From Pseudoxanthomonas sp. SE1 (lineage in GTDB: Bacteria > Pseudomonadota > Gammaproteobacteria > Xanthomonadales > Xanthomonadaceae), in assembly GCF_029542205.1 (NCBI RefSeq), contig NZ_CP113783.1, positions 3,711,001-3,775,000 of the forward strand: a DNA stretch of 64,000 nucleotides, in the 5' to 3' direction. This document shows positions 1 to 10,545 of the stretch, piece after piece (position 1 is the first letter of the stretch; every line of letters begins with the position of its first letter). The notes below the pieces were generated by a model. That model saw nothing but the letters and a program-made list of their open reading frames with translations, had not been told where the DNA came from and did no database searches. The position numbers and the translations under genes were made by a program.

Positions 1-694
1 CTTCCACCAGCGGTGCGACCTGCTTCCAGTGCGGCACGGTGCCGCGCACATCGGCCAGCGCGTCGTACAGATGCATCAATCCGCTGCCGGACAACACACG
101 CTCGTTGTCCACGTGCGACCAACGCCGCGACAGACGCTGCAACACGTCCAGTTCGACGGCGGTGTTGGCGGCCAGCGCCGCGTGGCCTGCTTCGCTCAGC
201 AACACCTGGCTGCCCTGCGCATCCAGGCACAGCGCCGCGCCCAGCCCGGTACCCGGCCCCAGCACAAGGGCCGGAGACTGCATGCCGGGGTCTTGCTGCG
301 CGACCAGCGCCACCAGCGCGCTGCGCTGCACGCCGGGAATGGCGCGCGCGACGGCTTCGAAATCGTTGATCACCTGCAGCGACCCCAGCCCGGCTTCCTG
401 CGCCGTGCCACGCACGGACACCTTCCACGGCAGGTTGGCATTGACCAGGCGCTCGCCATCGAGAAAACCGGCGATGGCGACCACACCGGACGTCACCCGG
501 ACGCCCGGCGCGGTCGAGCGGAGGCGCAGCAGGTAGTTTTCCAGGATGGCGGCAAGCGACGCGTGCTCCGCGCAGCGGTACATCGCCATGTCCCGCACGT
601 CGATCGGGTCGCGCGGGGCACACCAGCCCAACCGGGCGTGGGTGCCCCCAACGTCGGCCACGAGGCAAGCGTTCCGGTGCTGTGCAGAATCCAT
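1..694 (-). CDS. glk: Glucokinase, partial (C-terminus beyond window)
   Basis: Phosphorylates glucose with ATP in the cytoplasm. About 231 residues are visible from an ATG at 694; the 3' end lies beyond position 1. The N-terminus carries the phosphate-binding motif VADVGGTHARL (about residues 12-22). It is followed by FLDGERLVNANLPW, the catalytic region INDFEAVARA, and the second nucleotide loop GPGTGLGAA with a downstream EAGH motif. This is the order found in hexokinase-fold bacterial glucokinases (Glk, not ROK). No strong Shine-Dalgarno precedes the ATG, but a good sigma-70-like promoter lies 44 bp upstream. It is divergent from the glucan synthase gene and separated from it by about 800 bp. 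The family is clear; sugar specificity is inferred from the family. Confidence 0.9.
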   Translation of the reverse strand, partial: MDSAQHRNACLVADVGGTHARLGWCAPRDPIDVRDMAMYRCAEHASLAAILENYLLRLRSTAPGVRVTSGVVAIAGFLDGERLVNANLPWKVSVRGTAQEAGLGSLQVINDFEAVARAIPGVQRSALVALVAQQDPGMQSPALVLGPGTGLGAALCLDAQGSQVLLSEAGHAALAANTAVELDVLQRLSRRWSHVDNERVLSGSGLMHLYDALADVRGTVPHWKQVAPLVE

Positions 695-737
695 GGAAAG
701 ACCCGGCCGCTACCGGGGTCACGTTCGGAGACGCAGC

Positions 738-765
738 ACTATACGTTCGATTTGGATCGTTTCAA
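738..765 (-). promoter_or_regulatory. Sigma-70-like promoter of glk
   Basis: On the minus strand TTGAAA (760-765) is followed after 16 bp by TATAGT (738-743), one mismatch from each consensus hexamer. The -10 lies 44 bp before the glk ATG. It stands out in this GC-rich DNA. Not tested. Confidence 0.6.
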
Positions 766-1490
766 AAGGATGGAGGGCTGCACCGGGACCCGGCCGGAAA
801 CATGCTCGGCCGCCAAGGCCGGGACAGCAGTCAACGCGGAACATGTCCGTGCTTGTCATCCGCATGGAGCACGATCCGTTCCCGGGCATCGCCGCCACGC
901 TCCACCACACCGGTCCGGCGACAGCATTCACCTGGCTTCAGCGTTTCAGCACGGGCGCTGCGGCATCGGGGAACTCGCGCACCTGCAACGACCGCGACGC
1001 CTGCCATGGCCCGCCAGCGTGCGCGCGTCGTCGAACAGGCGGCTGCTCCAGACGCAGTCGGTGCCGTAGTCCACGCAAACGGGCCTGGCTGCCGGTTGCC
1101 GCCCAGATCGCATTCTCCACGGCACACGAACCACGCTTCCGGACAGTCCTTGCACGACAGTCGCTGTCGGTCGGAGTTCTTACCCCGCCTCGGCCACAAG
1201 CGGACATCAGCCATCACGTGAATCCAGCCGCGCCGTGAAGCGGCGTCGGCGTGGCGGGATTGTTGGATATCGGTTCCCGGGGCATCGAGTACGGTCCTGC
1301 TCCCGGCAATGAACTCGTCCCCGACGGGTGCACAAGCAAGCTCCGACGTCCGCGGTTCCGATTGGCGCGAACGGCCCGATCGAGACTCCAGGCGCTCGCC
1401 GCCGCAGTTTTAGCTCCCCGCACTGTCCCCCTTCACGTCGGCATGCCGGGGCGCGTGCAAGGATGGGTTCCACGTCGGTCGCCCGCCCCC
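766..1490. other. Long intergenic region with no recognisable gene
   Basis: Several reading frames stay open here because of the high GC, but none gives a protein I recognise. They are arginine/alanine/proline rich, overlap one another on both strands and lack convincing ribosome binding sites. The large plus-strand frame that reaches back to 1251 is the in-frame upstream extension of the glucan synthase gene and is probably untranslated. Apart from the glk promoter I see no clear promoter, RNA or repeat. Confidence 0.4.
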
Positions 1491-1502
1491 ACAGGATTTC
1501 CG

Positions 1503-4500
1503 ATGCCCCAGGTCTGGAGGGTCTTCAGTCACTGGTTGCGCCTGCGTCGACGCTTGTGGCGCTGGCGTCGCGCAGCCACCAAGAAGCCCCTGGGCGCGGA
1601 AGCCCCTTTGCGCGCGCAGCTGTTCAATGTCGAGCAGATGGAAGTGCACGGCCGCTCCCTTGCGCGCGCGCACCGGATACACGCGCGTCCCGGACCGGAA
1701 CGGCTGCTGGACCGCCTGGCCGAGAACGAAGGCCTGCTGGACGACGTCTGCGCGCTGCTCACGCGAATGGTCCAGGACGACATGCGCATCACGCCGGCCG
1801 GCGAATGGCTGCTGGACAACTACTACCTGGTGGAAGAGCAGGTACTGACCGCGCGGCGGCATTTGCCCAAGGGCTACAGCCGCCAGCTTCCCTCGCTCAG
1901 CCAAGGCCATTCTTCCGGCTTGCCGCGCGTCTACGATCTCTCGCTGGAAGCGATCGCGCATGGCGACGGCCGCATCGATGCGGAAACCCTCAGCCGCTTC
2001 TTCGCCGCCTACCAGTCCATCACGCCGCTGAAGCTCGGCGAGCTGTGGGCCATCCCGATCATGCTGCGGCTCGCACTGATCGACAATCTGCGCCGCATGG
2101 CGGTGCGCGTGATGCGCGATGGCGCCGACCACAGGCTGGCCAGCGAGTGGGCCGGACAACTCAACCGCACCGCGGCGGAGAGCCCCAAGGACGTCGTGCT
2201 GGTGATCGCCGACATGGCGCGCTCGGATCCACCGCTGACCGGCGCGTTCGTGTCCGAGCTGATGCGCGGCCTGCAGGGGCGTGGCGGCGTTTCGTCCATG
2301 CCGATCACCTGGCTGGAACAATGGGTCGCCGACGGTGGCCATCGCATCGAAGAGCTTGTCCACCTGGAAAGCCAGCAGCAGGCGGCGGACCAGGTATCGA
2401 TCAGCAACAGCATCGGCAGCCTGCGCTTCCTGGCGAACATGGACTGGCGGGAGTTCGTGGAGGACATGAGCGTGGTCGAGCGCGCCCTGCGCGAAGACCC
2501 GGCCCGCACCTACGCGCTGATGGACTTCAGCACGCGCGACAGCTATCGGCATGTGGTCGAGAAGATCGCCCGCCTGGCCGATGTCGGCGAAAAGGAGGTG
2601 GCGGACATCGCCCTGCAACTGGCGCAGACCGCCGCCGCGTCCGATCCGATGGGCTACCAGGCCCATGTCGGCTTCTATCTCGTGGACGACGGCGTTGCCC
2701 GTACACAGGCCGCGGTGGCGGAGTACCTCGCCGGCGGACGACGGGTACGTCTGCGTCCGCGCCGTATTCCCCTGCTGGCCTATCTGGCGCCCATCGCCGC
2801 CATCATCGGATTGTTCACCTACGGCCTGCTGAAGGCCGGATCCCCGCTCCAGGGCGTGCCGGTCTGGCTGCCGGCGGCACTCGCCCTGCTCGCTTTCAGC
2901 GAACTGGGCATCGCCCTGGTGAACTGGGCGGCGACCTTGCTCGTACCGCCACGCCCCCTGCCGAGGATGGATTTCTCCAAAGGCATTCCGGCGACATCGC
3001 GCACGCTGGTAGTGGTGCCCAGCATGCTGGGCAGCGCCGATGGCGTGGACAGCCTGGTCGAAGCGCTGGAAGTGCGCTTCCTGGCCAATCGCGACCGCCA
3101 CCTGCATTTCGGGCTGCTCACCGATTTCCTGGATGCGGACGATGCCGTGCTGCCGGGCGATGCGGCCCTCGTCGCGCGTGCGGCGCAACGGATCGAACAA
3201 CTCAACCGGCGCTATGCGCCGGAGCGGGCGGAGGATGGCGGCGGCGATCTGTTCTTCCTGTTCCACCGGCCGCGCCAGTGGAATGCACGCGAGCGGCGCT
3301 GGATGGGCTACGAACGCAAGCGCGGCAAGCTGGCGGCCCTGAACCGGCTCCTGCGCGGTGGAAACACGGACGAGTTCCTGCAGGTGACCGGCAACACCGG
3401 CGTGCTGTCGCAGGTGCGCTACGTGATCACCCTGGACACGGATACGCGCTTGCCGCGCGATGCCGCGCGCGAGTTCGCCGGCACGCTGTCGCATCCGCTC
3501 AACCAGGCAGCATTCGATCGGCATCGTCGCCGCGTCGTGCGCGGCTACGGCATCCTCCAGCCCAGCGTGGGCACCAGCCTCAGCGGCCGGCCGAACTCGC
3601 GCTATGCGCGCATGTTCGGCAGCGAGCCCGGCATCGATCCGTACACGCGCACGGTCTCGGATGTGTACCAGGATCTGTTCGGCGAAGGCTCCTTCGTCGG
3701 CAAGGGCATCTACGACGTGGATGCGTTCGAGCACGCGCTCGCCGACCGCTTCCCCGACAACCGCATCCTCAGCCATGACCTGCTGGAAGGCTGCTATGCG
3801 CGTGCCGGCCTGGTCAGCGATGTGCGCCTGTTCGAGGACTATCCGTCGCGCTACGCGGCCGACGTGAAACGGCGCTATCGCTGGATCCGCGGCGACTGGC
3901 AGCTGTTGCCATGGTTGCTGCCGTGGGTGCCGCGCCACGGGGGCGGGCGCGAGCGCAACCCGCTGTCGTGGCTGTCGCGCGGCAAGCTGCTCGACAACCT
4001 GCGCCGGAGCCTGGTGCCGGCGGCGACCACGGTGCTGCTGGTGCTGGGCTGGCTGTTCTCGCCCGACCCGCTCGTGTGGACGGCATGGCTGCTGAGCCTC
4101 TGGGCGCTGCCCGTGCTGGTTCCGGCACTCCGCGATGTCTTCGCCATCCCGGTGGACATGCCACTGGAAACGCATCTTCTGCAGGTGGGCCGATCGAGCC
4201 TGCGGCAACTGCTGCGCGCCGCGGTGAACGTGGCCTGCCTGCCTTACGAGGCCTTCTTCAGCCTGGCCGCCATCGTACGCACGCTGTGGCGTCTGCTGGT
4301 CACGCGCAGGCATCTGCTGCAATGGAATCCTTCCAGCGAGGTGGAGCGCAGCCTGGGCAGCGGCATCAAGGCCGAACTGCTGAGCATGGCGCCAGCCCCC
4401 CTGATCGCCGCCGCCATCGCCGCGTTGCTGGCGTTGAAGCAGCCGGCAGCGCTGTGGGTCGCCGCCCCGCTGCTGGCGCTCTGGCTGGTGTCGCCGGCCA

Positions 4501-7500
4501 TCATGGCGTGGCTGGGTCGCCCGCCGGGCCAGCGCGACGGAAAGCTGTCCGCGATGCAGCTGGCGTTCCTCGGGAAACTGTCGCGCCGCACCTGGGCGTT
4601 CTTCGAAACCTATGTGCGCGCGGAAGATCACTGGCTCCCGCCCGACAACGTGCAGGAACACCCCGCGCTGGTGGTGGCGCGGCGCACGTCGCCCACCAAC
4701 ATCGGGCTGTCGCTGCTGGCCAACCTGGCCGCGCACGATTTCGGGTATCTGCAGACCGGCGGCGTGATGGCGCGTACGCGCCTGGTGTTCGACACGCTGG
4801 ATGCGCTGCCACGCCATCGCGGGCACTTCTACAACTGGTACGACACCGCGACGCTGCAGCCCCTGCCACCGGCGTACATTTCCACCGTCGACAGCGGCAA
4901 CCTGGCAGGCCACTTGCTGACGCTGCGCCAGGGCCTGCTGGCCCTGGTCGATGCGCCGGTGCTGGCGCCCAGCACGTTCACCGGCCTGGCCGACACCCTG
5001 GCCGTACTGGAAGACGCCCGCCAGGACGTGCCCGCGGAAAGCGCTGCGCTGGCCGGCGCGGTGGATGCGTTCCGCGCATCACTGGCACTGGCGCGGCTGG
5101 AGCCGCCCGCGACCGTCGATGAAGCCGAACGCGTGCTGGCCCGGTTGGCCACGCAGGCGGATGACATCGCGTCGGCGTGGCCCGCGGCCGATACCGACGG
5201 CGGCCACCCGCATCAATGGCCGACGGCGCTGGTCGAAGGCTGCCGATCCGCGCATGCGGAACTGCAGTTCCTGCTCCCCGACGCCGGCACCGGCGATGGC
5301 CAGCGCATTCCGACCTTGCGCGAGCTGCAGGAAGGATCGGCCAACCCGCTGGCAGGCCGGCGCGCGCGCGAACGGATCCACCAGCTGGAACGCCTGGCGC
5401 ACATCGCCGGGCAGTTCTCGCTGATGGAGTACGAATTCCTCTACGACCGCGCGCGCCACCTGCTCGTCATCGGCTACAACCTGGACGAGCACCGGCTCGA
5501 CAGCAGCTTCTACGACCTGCTCGCCTCGGAGGCGCGCCTGTGCAGTTTCGTCGCGATCGCGCAGGGCCAGTTGCCGCAGGAAAGCTGGTTCGCGCTGGGT
5601 CGCCTGCTGACCGAGGTCAACGGCGACGCCACGCTGCTGTCGTGGAGCGGCTCGATGTTCGAGTATCTGATGCCGCAGCTGGTCATGCCCAGCTACCCCG
5701 ACACGCTGCTGGACCAGACGTCGCGACATGCCGTGGATGCGCAGATCGCGCACGGTGCGCGCCATGACGTGCCGTGGGGCATCTCCGAGTCGGGCTACAA
5801 CACCGTCGACGCCCGCATGAACTACCAGTACCGCGCGTTCGGCGTGCCCGGGCTGGGCCTGAAGCGGGGACTGGGCCAGGACCTGGTCATCGCGCCGTAC
5901 GCCAGCATGATGGCGTTGATGGTGGCGCCGGAGGAAGCGTGCCAGAACCTGCAGCGGCTCGATGCGCTGGGGTTCGGTGGACACTTCGGGTTGTACGAAG
6001 CCATCGACTACACGCCGGCCCGGGTTCCGCCCGGACAGGAATACGTGGTGGTGCGTTCGTTCATGGCCCATCACCAGGGCATGGGCTTCCTTTCGCTCGT
6101 CCACCTGCTGCGCCAGCAGCCGATGCAGCGGCGCTTCGTGGCCGATGCCGAGTTCCAGGCCACCCTGCTGTTGCTGCAGGAACGCATCCCGCATACGGGC
6201 GTGTTCCACCCGCACGAAGCCGAAACGCTCGGCACGCGCGCCGCACCGATCGAGTCGGAAACCCAGTTGCGCATCTTCCGCGACCCGGGCGCCTCGCGCC
6301 CCGCCGTGCAGCTGCTCTCCAACGGGCGCTACCACGGCCTGCTGACCAGCGCCGGCGGCGGGTACAGCCGCCATCGCGACATGGCGGTCACGCGCTGGCG
6401 CGAGGACGGCACGCGCGACAACTGGGGCAGCTTCTGCTACCTGCGCGACGTGGAGAGCGGCGAGTACTGGTCCACCTCGCTGCAACCCACCTGCGCGCCG
6501 GTCGAGCAGTACGAAGCGATCTTCTCCGATGCCAAGGCCGAGTTCCGCGGACGCAAGCGCGGCTACGAAAGCCATCTGGAGATCGCCATCTCCGCCGAGG
6601 ACGACATCGAGCTGCGCCGGTTGCGCCTGAGCAACCGCAGCCGGCGCACGCGCACCATCGAGATCACCACGTATGCCGAGGTGGTGCTGGCGCCCGCCAT
6701 CGCCGACGAACTGCACCCGGCCTTCAGCAACCTGTTCGTGCAATCAGAGATCGTGCGCGAGAAGCAGGCACTGCTGTGCACGCGCCGACCGCGCGCGCAC
6801 GATGAAGTGCCGCCGTGGATGTTCCACCTGGTGGCGGTGCACGATGCGGACATCGGCACGATCTCGTACGAGACCGACCGCGCACGCTTCCTGGGCCGTG
6901 GCAACACGCCGCGCGCGCCGCATGCGCTCACCGACCAGGAGGCGCTTTCGGACAGCGAAGGCTCGGTGCTGGATCCCATCGTGGCGATCCGATGCCGGAT
7001 CGAACTCGCGCCGGGACAGACCGCGATGATCGACATGGTCCACGGCGTGGGCCTGGACCGCGATGCCTGCGCCGACCTGATCGACAAGTACCGGGACCGC
7101 CGCCTGGCCGACCGCGTCTTCGACCTGGCGTGGACCCACAGCCAGGTGGTCCGGCGCCAGATCAACGCCTCCCAGGCCGACGCGCAGCTCTATGAGCGCC
7201 TGGCCGGCCTCATCGTGTACGCGCACCCGTTGCTGCGCGCCGATGCCGATGTGCTGCTGCAGAACCAGCGCGGCCAGTCCGGCCTGTGGGGCCACGCGAT
7301 CTCCGGCGACCTGCCCATCGTGCTGCTGCAGATCTCCGATGCCGACAACATCGACCTGGTCCGCCAGATGGTGCAGGCGCATGCGTATTGGCGCCTGAAG
7401 GGCCTGCGTGCGGACCTGGTGATCTGGAACGAGAGCCAGGCCGGCTACCGGCAGCAGTTGCAGGACCAGATCCTGGGCATGATCTCGTCCGATCCTGAGG

Positions 7501-10205
7501 CGAACGTACTGGATCGGCCGGGTGGCATCTTCGTGCGCCCCGGCCACCAGATGTCGCAGGAGGACCGCATCCTGCTGCAATCGGTGGCGCGGGTGATCGT
7601 CAGCGACCAGTCGGGCTCGCTGGCATCCCAGATCGGCCGTCGCGAACCGGTCGAACGCCTGATGCCGACGCTGTTGGCCGAGGGGCCGCGGGAAGAGCGC
7701 GCGGCGCTGCCGGAACCGGAAACGTCGACCGGACTGCCCCCGCCCGCCGATGTCGGCGAAGGCGACGATACATGGCCATTCGAAGCGGTGGCCACCGCAT
7801 TCCTCCACGACAACGGGACCGGTGCGTTCGCTGCCGATGGACGCGAGTACGTGATCGTCACGCGCGAGGGCAGTCCGACACCGGCACCGTGGTCAAACGT
7901 ACTCGCCAACGACCGGTTCGGCACGGTCGTCAGCGAAAGCATAGCCGGCTACACGTGGTTCGAGAATGCCCACGAATTCCGCCTCACGCCGTGGCACAAC
8001 GACCCGGTCGCCGACAGCGGTGGCGAAGCGTTCTACCTGCGCGACGAGGACACCGGGCATGTGTGGTCGCCGCTGCCGCTGCCATGCCGGGGACGCGGCG
8101 CGTACCGCACGCGCCATGGCTTCGGCTACAGCGTGTACGAACATGTCGAGGACGGCATCGCCAGCGAATTGTGGGTGTACGTGGCGGTCGAGGATGCCGT
8201 CAAGTACTCGGTGCTGAAGGTGCGCAACCTGTCCGGCCGCGCACGCCGGCTTTCCGCCACCGGTTACGTGGAATGGGTGCTGGGCGACCTGCGCGTGAAA
8301 TCGCAGATGCACGTCATCACCGAGCAGGATGCCGGCAGCGGCGTACTGACGGCGCGCAACCCGTACAACACGGAGTTCGGCGGCCGGGTCGCCTTCTTCG
8401 ACACCGACGCCAGTGGCTGCAGCTTCACCGGCGACCGCACGGAATTCCTGGGACGCAACGGCGGCATGGGCGCTCCGGCGGCGATGCAGCGCGAACGCCT
8501 GTCCGGCCGCCTGGGCGTGGGGCTCGATCCCTGCGCCGCCATCCAGGTGCCGCTCTCCCTGCCCGATGGCGAAGCGTCGGAGACGGTGTTCCGGCTGGGC
8601 ATGGGCAAGGACCATGAAGAAGCCCTGCAGCTCGCGCGGCGTGTGCAGGGCGCGCAGGGCGCGCACGATGCCCTGGATGCCGTGCGTATCCACTGGCGCG
8701 GACTGCTCACCTCGGTGCAGGTCAGCACGCCGGATGCCAGCGTGGATGCGCTGGTAAATGGCTGGCTGATGTACCAGACGCTCGCATGCCGCTACGTGGC
8801 GCGCAGCGGCTATTACCAGTCCGGTGGCGCGTTCGGCTTCCGCGACCAGTTGCAGGACACCATGGCGACGCTGCATGCCAGGCCCGCGCTGACCCGCGCG
8901 CACCTGCTGCTGTGCGCCGCCCACCAGTTCCCGCAGGGCGATGTGCTGCACTGGTGGCATCCCCCGCAGGGACGCGGCGTGCGGACACGCTGTTCGGACG
9001 ACTACCTGTGGCTGCCGTTCGCGACCTGCCGCTACCTGGAAGTGACGGGCGATGCCAGCGTGCTGGACGAGGACGTGGGCTTCGTCGACGGACGCCCGGT
9101 CAATCCCGACGAGGAGTCCTACTACGACATGCCGGCGACGTCGTACCTGCGGCAGTCGTTCTACCGGCATTGCGTGCTGGCGCTCCGGCGTGGCTGCAGC
9201 CTGCTCGGCGAGCGTGGCCTGCCCCTGATCGCGACCGGCGACTGGAACGATGGCATGAACCGCGTCGGTGAAGCGGGACGTGGCGAAAGCGTATGGCTGG
9301 GCTTCTTCCTGTACGACACACTGCAGCGCTTCATCGCCGTTGCGCGCCTGCGCGGCGATGAGGCATTCGCCGACGAATGCGCCGAGCACGCCGATCGCCT
9401 GCGCGGCAACCTGGAGGCGCATGCCTGGGACGGCGAGTGGTATCGGCGGGCCTGGTTCGACGACGGCACGCCGCTGGGCTCGCGCCAGAGCGATGAATGC
9501 AGGATCGATTCGATCTCGCAGAGCTGGTCGGTCCTGTCGGGTGCGGCGGATGCGGCCCGCGCCACGCAGGCCATGGCGTCGCTGGACCGCTACCTCGTGA
9601 AGCGCGAGGCGGGCCTGATCCAGCTGCTCGATCCTCCCTTCGACAAGACGCCGAAGGATCCCGGCTACATCCGCGGCTACGTGCCCGGCGTGCGCGAGAA
9701 CGGCGGCCAGTACACCCACGCCGCGGTGTGGGCCGCCATGGCGTTCGCGCGCCAGGGCGACACGGAGCGCGCATGGGAACTGGCGCGCATGATCAATCCC
9801 GTCAACCACGCGCAGGATCCCGCCTCGACCGCCGTCTACAAGGTGGAGCCGTACGTGCTGGCGGCCGATGTGTACGGCGTGGCGCCCCATGTGGGCCGCG
9901 GCGGCTGGACCTGGTACACCGGTTCGGCCGGCTGGATGTACCGCCTGCTGACCGAATCGCTGCTGGGACTGCAGCGCATCGGCGCCGAGCTTGCACTCGC
10001 GCCCTGCCTGCCGCGCGACTGGCCGGCGTACGAACTTCGCTACCGCTTCGGGGCCAGCCTGTACATCATCTCCGTGCAGCAGGTCGATACCGGCACGGCG
10101 ACGTTGCGGTTGGACGGCACTGAGCAGTCGGGTCTCCGGTTCGCGCTGGTGGACGACGGCAGCGTGCATCGCGTGGAGGCGCGCTGGCCGCGCGCACCGG
10201 CATGA
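1503..10205 (+). CDS. ndvB: Cyclic beta-glucan synthase, NdvB/ChvB type (GT84 and GH94)
   Basis: Giant inner-membrane enzyme (2900 residues) that builds cyclic beta-glucan from UDP-glucose for the periplasm. The start is taken at ATG 1503 because AGGA (1493-1496) sits 6 bp before it; the frame is open further upstream to 1251 but without a ribosome site. Membrane helices occur near residues 420-485. A GT84 glycosyltransferase domain follows, with DTDTRLPRD near residue 644 and a HDLLEG motif near 757, then further helices around 835-1000. The C-terminal half carries two glycosyltransferase-36-type carbohydrate modules and a GH94 phosphorylase-like domain with TGDWNDGMN near 2577. In the family that domain sets chain length. 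Full length for the family (about 2800-2900). The next gene overlaps its stop (ATGA), so they are cotranscribed. In xanthomonads and rhizobia such glucans act in osmoadaptation and host interaction; the product here is inferred. Confidence 0.93.
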   Translation: MPQVWRVFSHWLRLRRRLWRWRRAATKKPLGAEAPLRAQLFNVEQMEVHGRSLARAHRIHARPGPERLLDRLAENEGLLDDVCALLTRMVQDDMRITPAGEWLLDNYYLVEEQVLTARRHLPKGYSRQLPSLSQGHSSGLPRVYDLSLEAIAHGDGRIDAETLSRFFAAYQSITPLKLGELWAIPIMLRLALIDNLRRMAVRVMRDGADHRLASEWAGQLNRTAAESPKDVVLVIADMARSDPPLTGAFVSELMRGLQGRGGVSSMPITWLEQWVADGGHRIEELVHLESQQQAADQVSISNSIGSLRFLANMDWREFVEDMSVVERALREDPARTYALMDFSTRDSYRHVVEKIARLADVGEKEVADIALQLAQTAAASDPMGYQAHVGFYLVDDGVARTQAAVAEYLAGGRRVRLRPRRIPLLAYLAPIAAIIGLFTYGLLKAGSPLQGVPVWLPAALALLAFSELGIALVNWAATLLVPPRPLPRMDFSKGIPATSRTLVVVPSMLGSADGVDSLVEALEVRFLANRDRHLHFGLLTDFLDADDAVLPGDAALVARAAQRIEQLNRRYAPERAEDGGGDLFFLFHRPRQWNARERRWMGYERKRGKLAALNRLLRGGNTDEFLQVTGNTGVLSQVRYVITLDTDTRLPRDAAREFAGTLSHPLNQAAFDRHRRRVVRGYGILQPSVGTSLSGRPNSRYARMFGSEPGIDPYTRTVSDVYQDLFGEGSFVGKGIYDVDAFEHALADRFPDNRILSHDLLEGCYARAGLVSDVRLFEDYPSRYAADVKRRYRWIRGDWQLLPWLLPWVPRHGGGRERNPLSWLSRGKLLDNLRRSLVPAATTVLLVLGWLFSPDPLVWTAWLLSLWALPVLVPALRDVFAIPVDMPLETHLLQVGRSSLRQLLRAAVNVACLPYEAFFSLAAIVRTLWRLLVTRRHLLQWNPSSEVERSLGSGIKAELLSMAPAPLIAAAIAALLALKQPAALWVAAPLLALWLVSPAIMAWLGRPPGQRDGKLSAMQLAFLGKLSRRTWAFFETYVRAEDHWLPPDNVQEHPALVVARRTSPTNIGLSLLANLAAHDFGYLQTGGVMARTRLVFDTLDALPRHRGHFYNWYDTATLQPLPPAYISTVDSGNLAGHLLTLRQGLLALVDAPVLAPSTFTGLADTLAVLEDARQDVPAESAALAGAVDAFRASLALARLEPPATVDEAERVLARLATQADDIASAWPAADTDGGHPHQWPTALVEGCRSAHAELQFLLPDAGTGDGQRIPTLRELQEGSANPLAGRRARERIHQLERLAHIAGQFSLMEYEFLYDRARHLLVIGYNLDEHRLDSSFYDLLASEARLCSFVAIAQGQLPQESWFALGRLLTEVNGDATLLSWSGSMFEYLMPQLVMPSYPDTLLDQTSRHAVDAQIAHGARHDVPWGISESGYNTVDARMNYQYRAFGVPGLGLKRGLGQDLVIAPYASMMALMVAPEEACQNLQRLDALGFGGHFGLYEAIDYTPARVPPGQEYVVVRSFMAHHQGMGFLSLVHLLRQQPMQRRFVADAEFQATLLLLQERIPHTGVFHPHEAETLGTRAAPIESETQLRIFRDPGASRPAVQLLSNGRYHGLLTSAGGGYSRHRDMAVTRWREDGTRDNWGSFCYLRDVESGEYWSTSLQPTCAPVEQYEAIFSDAKAEFRGRKRGYESHLEIAISAEDDIELRRLRLSNRSRRTRTIEITTYAEVVLAPAIADELHPAFSNLFVQSEIVREKQALLCTRRPRAHDEVPPWMFHLVAVHDADIGTISYETDRARFLGRGNTPRAPHALTDQEALSDSEGSVLDPIVAIRCRIELAPGQTAMIDMVHGVGLDRDACADLIDKYRDRRLADRVFDLAWTHSQVVRRQINASQADAQLYERLAGLIVYAHPLLRADADVLLQNQRGQSGLWGHAISGDLPIVLLQISDADNIDLVRQMVQAHAYWRLKGLRADLVIWNESQAGYRQQLQDQILGMISSDPEANVLDRPGGIFVRPGHQMSQEDRILLQSVARVIVSDQSGSLASQIGRREPVERLMPTLLAEGPREERAALPEPETSTGLPPPADVGEGDDTWPFEAVATAFLHDNGTGAFAADGREYVIVTREGSPTPAPWSNVLANDRFGTVVSESIAGYTWFENAHEFRLTPWHNDPVADSGGEAFYLRDEDTGHVWSPLPLPCRGRGAYRTRHGFGYSVYEHVEDGIASELWVYVAVEDAVKYSVLKVRNLSGRARRLSATGYVEWVLGDLRVKSQMHVITEQDAGSGVLTARNPYNTEFGGRVAFFDTDASGCSFTGDRTEFLGRNGGMGAPAAMQRERLSGRLGVGLDPCAAIQVPLSLPDGEASETVFRLGMGKDHEEALQLARRVQGAQGAHDALDAVRIHWRGLLTSVQVSTPDASVDALVNGWLMYQTLACRYVARSGYYQSGGAFGFRDQLQDTMATLHARPALTRAHLLLCAAHQFPQGDVLHWWHPPQGRGVRTRCSDDYLWLPFATCRYLEVTGDASVLDEDVGFVDGRPVNPDEESYYDMPATSYLRQSFYRHCVLALRRGCSLLGERGLPLIATGDWNDGMNRVGEAGRGESVWLGFFLYDTLQRFIAVARLRGDEAFADECAEHADRLRGNLEAHAWDGEWYRRAWFDDGTPLGSRQSDECRIDSISQSWSVLSGAADAARATQAMASLDRYLVKREAGLIQLLDPPFDKTPKDPGYIRGYVPGVRENGGQYTHAAVWAAMAFARQGDTERAWELARMINPVNHAQDPASTAVYKVEPYVLAADVYGVAPHVGRGGWTWYTGSAGWMYRLLTESLLGLQRIGAELALAPCLPRDWPAYELRYRFGASLYIISVQQVDTGTATLRLDGTEQSGLRFALVDDGSVHRVEARWPRAPA

Positions 10206-10456
10206 AATCGCGCGCGCAACTCGACGCGGACCTGGACCGTCTGGCGGACATGCTGCCGCCCTGGCTGCAGCACCTCCGCCACGAGGCGCAGTTCTGGCCG
10301 CAGTTCGAAGCGCTGGCGCTGGACATCCTGGGCCACGCCGCCGACCACGACCGCGATCATGTGCGGCAGCGTCTGGATGCGATGCTTGTCGCCCACGGCA
10401 AACCGACGCGCGGCTGGGATGCACTCGGAACATCGCCGCGGGATGGAGTGCGGTAG
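10202..10456 (+). CDS. Small hypothetical protein downstream of ndvB
   Basis: An 84-residue product that begins in the ATGA shared with the ndvB stop, which supports translational coupling. It is hydrophilic and probably helical, with several tryptophans and acidic and basic residues (LADMLPPWLQHLRHEAQFW near residues 14-32) and no signal peptide or membrane span. I do not recognise the family. The position suggests an accessory role to glucan synthesis, or merely a shared transcript. High-GC codon use matches the neighbours. Confidence 0.55.
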   Translation: MKSRAQLDADLDRLADMLPPWLQHLRHEAQFWPQFEALALDILGHAADHDRDHVRQRLDAMLVAHGKPTRGWDALGTSPRDGVR

Positions 10457-10545
10457 GCGCCGCGACGCGGACGCTGCCGACGTCGCGTGGCATCGCGTGG
10501 CAGCGACTGCGACACTGTGCACCCCACGGTCGCGGAACCCCTGCC

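Noticed and set aside
831..1217. Minus-strand frames of 90-130 codons between glk and ndvB
   Set aside because: Arg/Ala/Pro-rich translations, overlapping open frames on both strands, no ribosome site and no recognisable motif. Expected by chance at this GC.
1251..1502. Longer N-terminus for the glucan synthase
   Set aside because: No ribosome site at the upstream ATG and the added residues are low-complexity basic sequence. ATG 1503 has AGGA at good spacing and begins the family-like sequence.
1410..4913. 1167-codon minus-strand frame within ndvB
   Set aside because: Glutamine/arginine/histidine-rich shadow of the real gene in the opposite strand; no domain seen.
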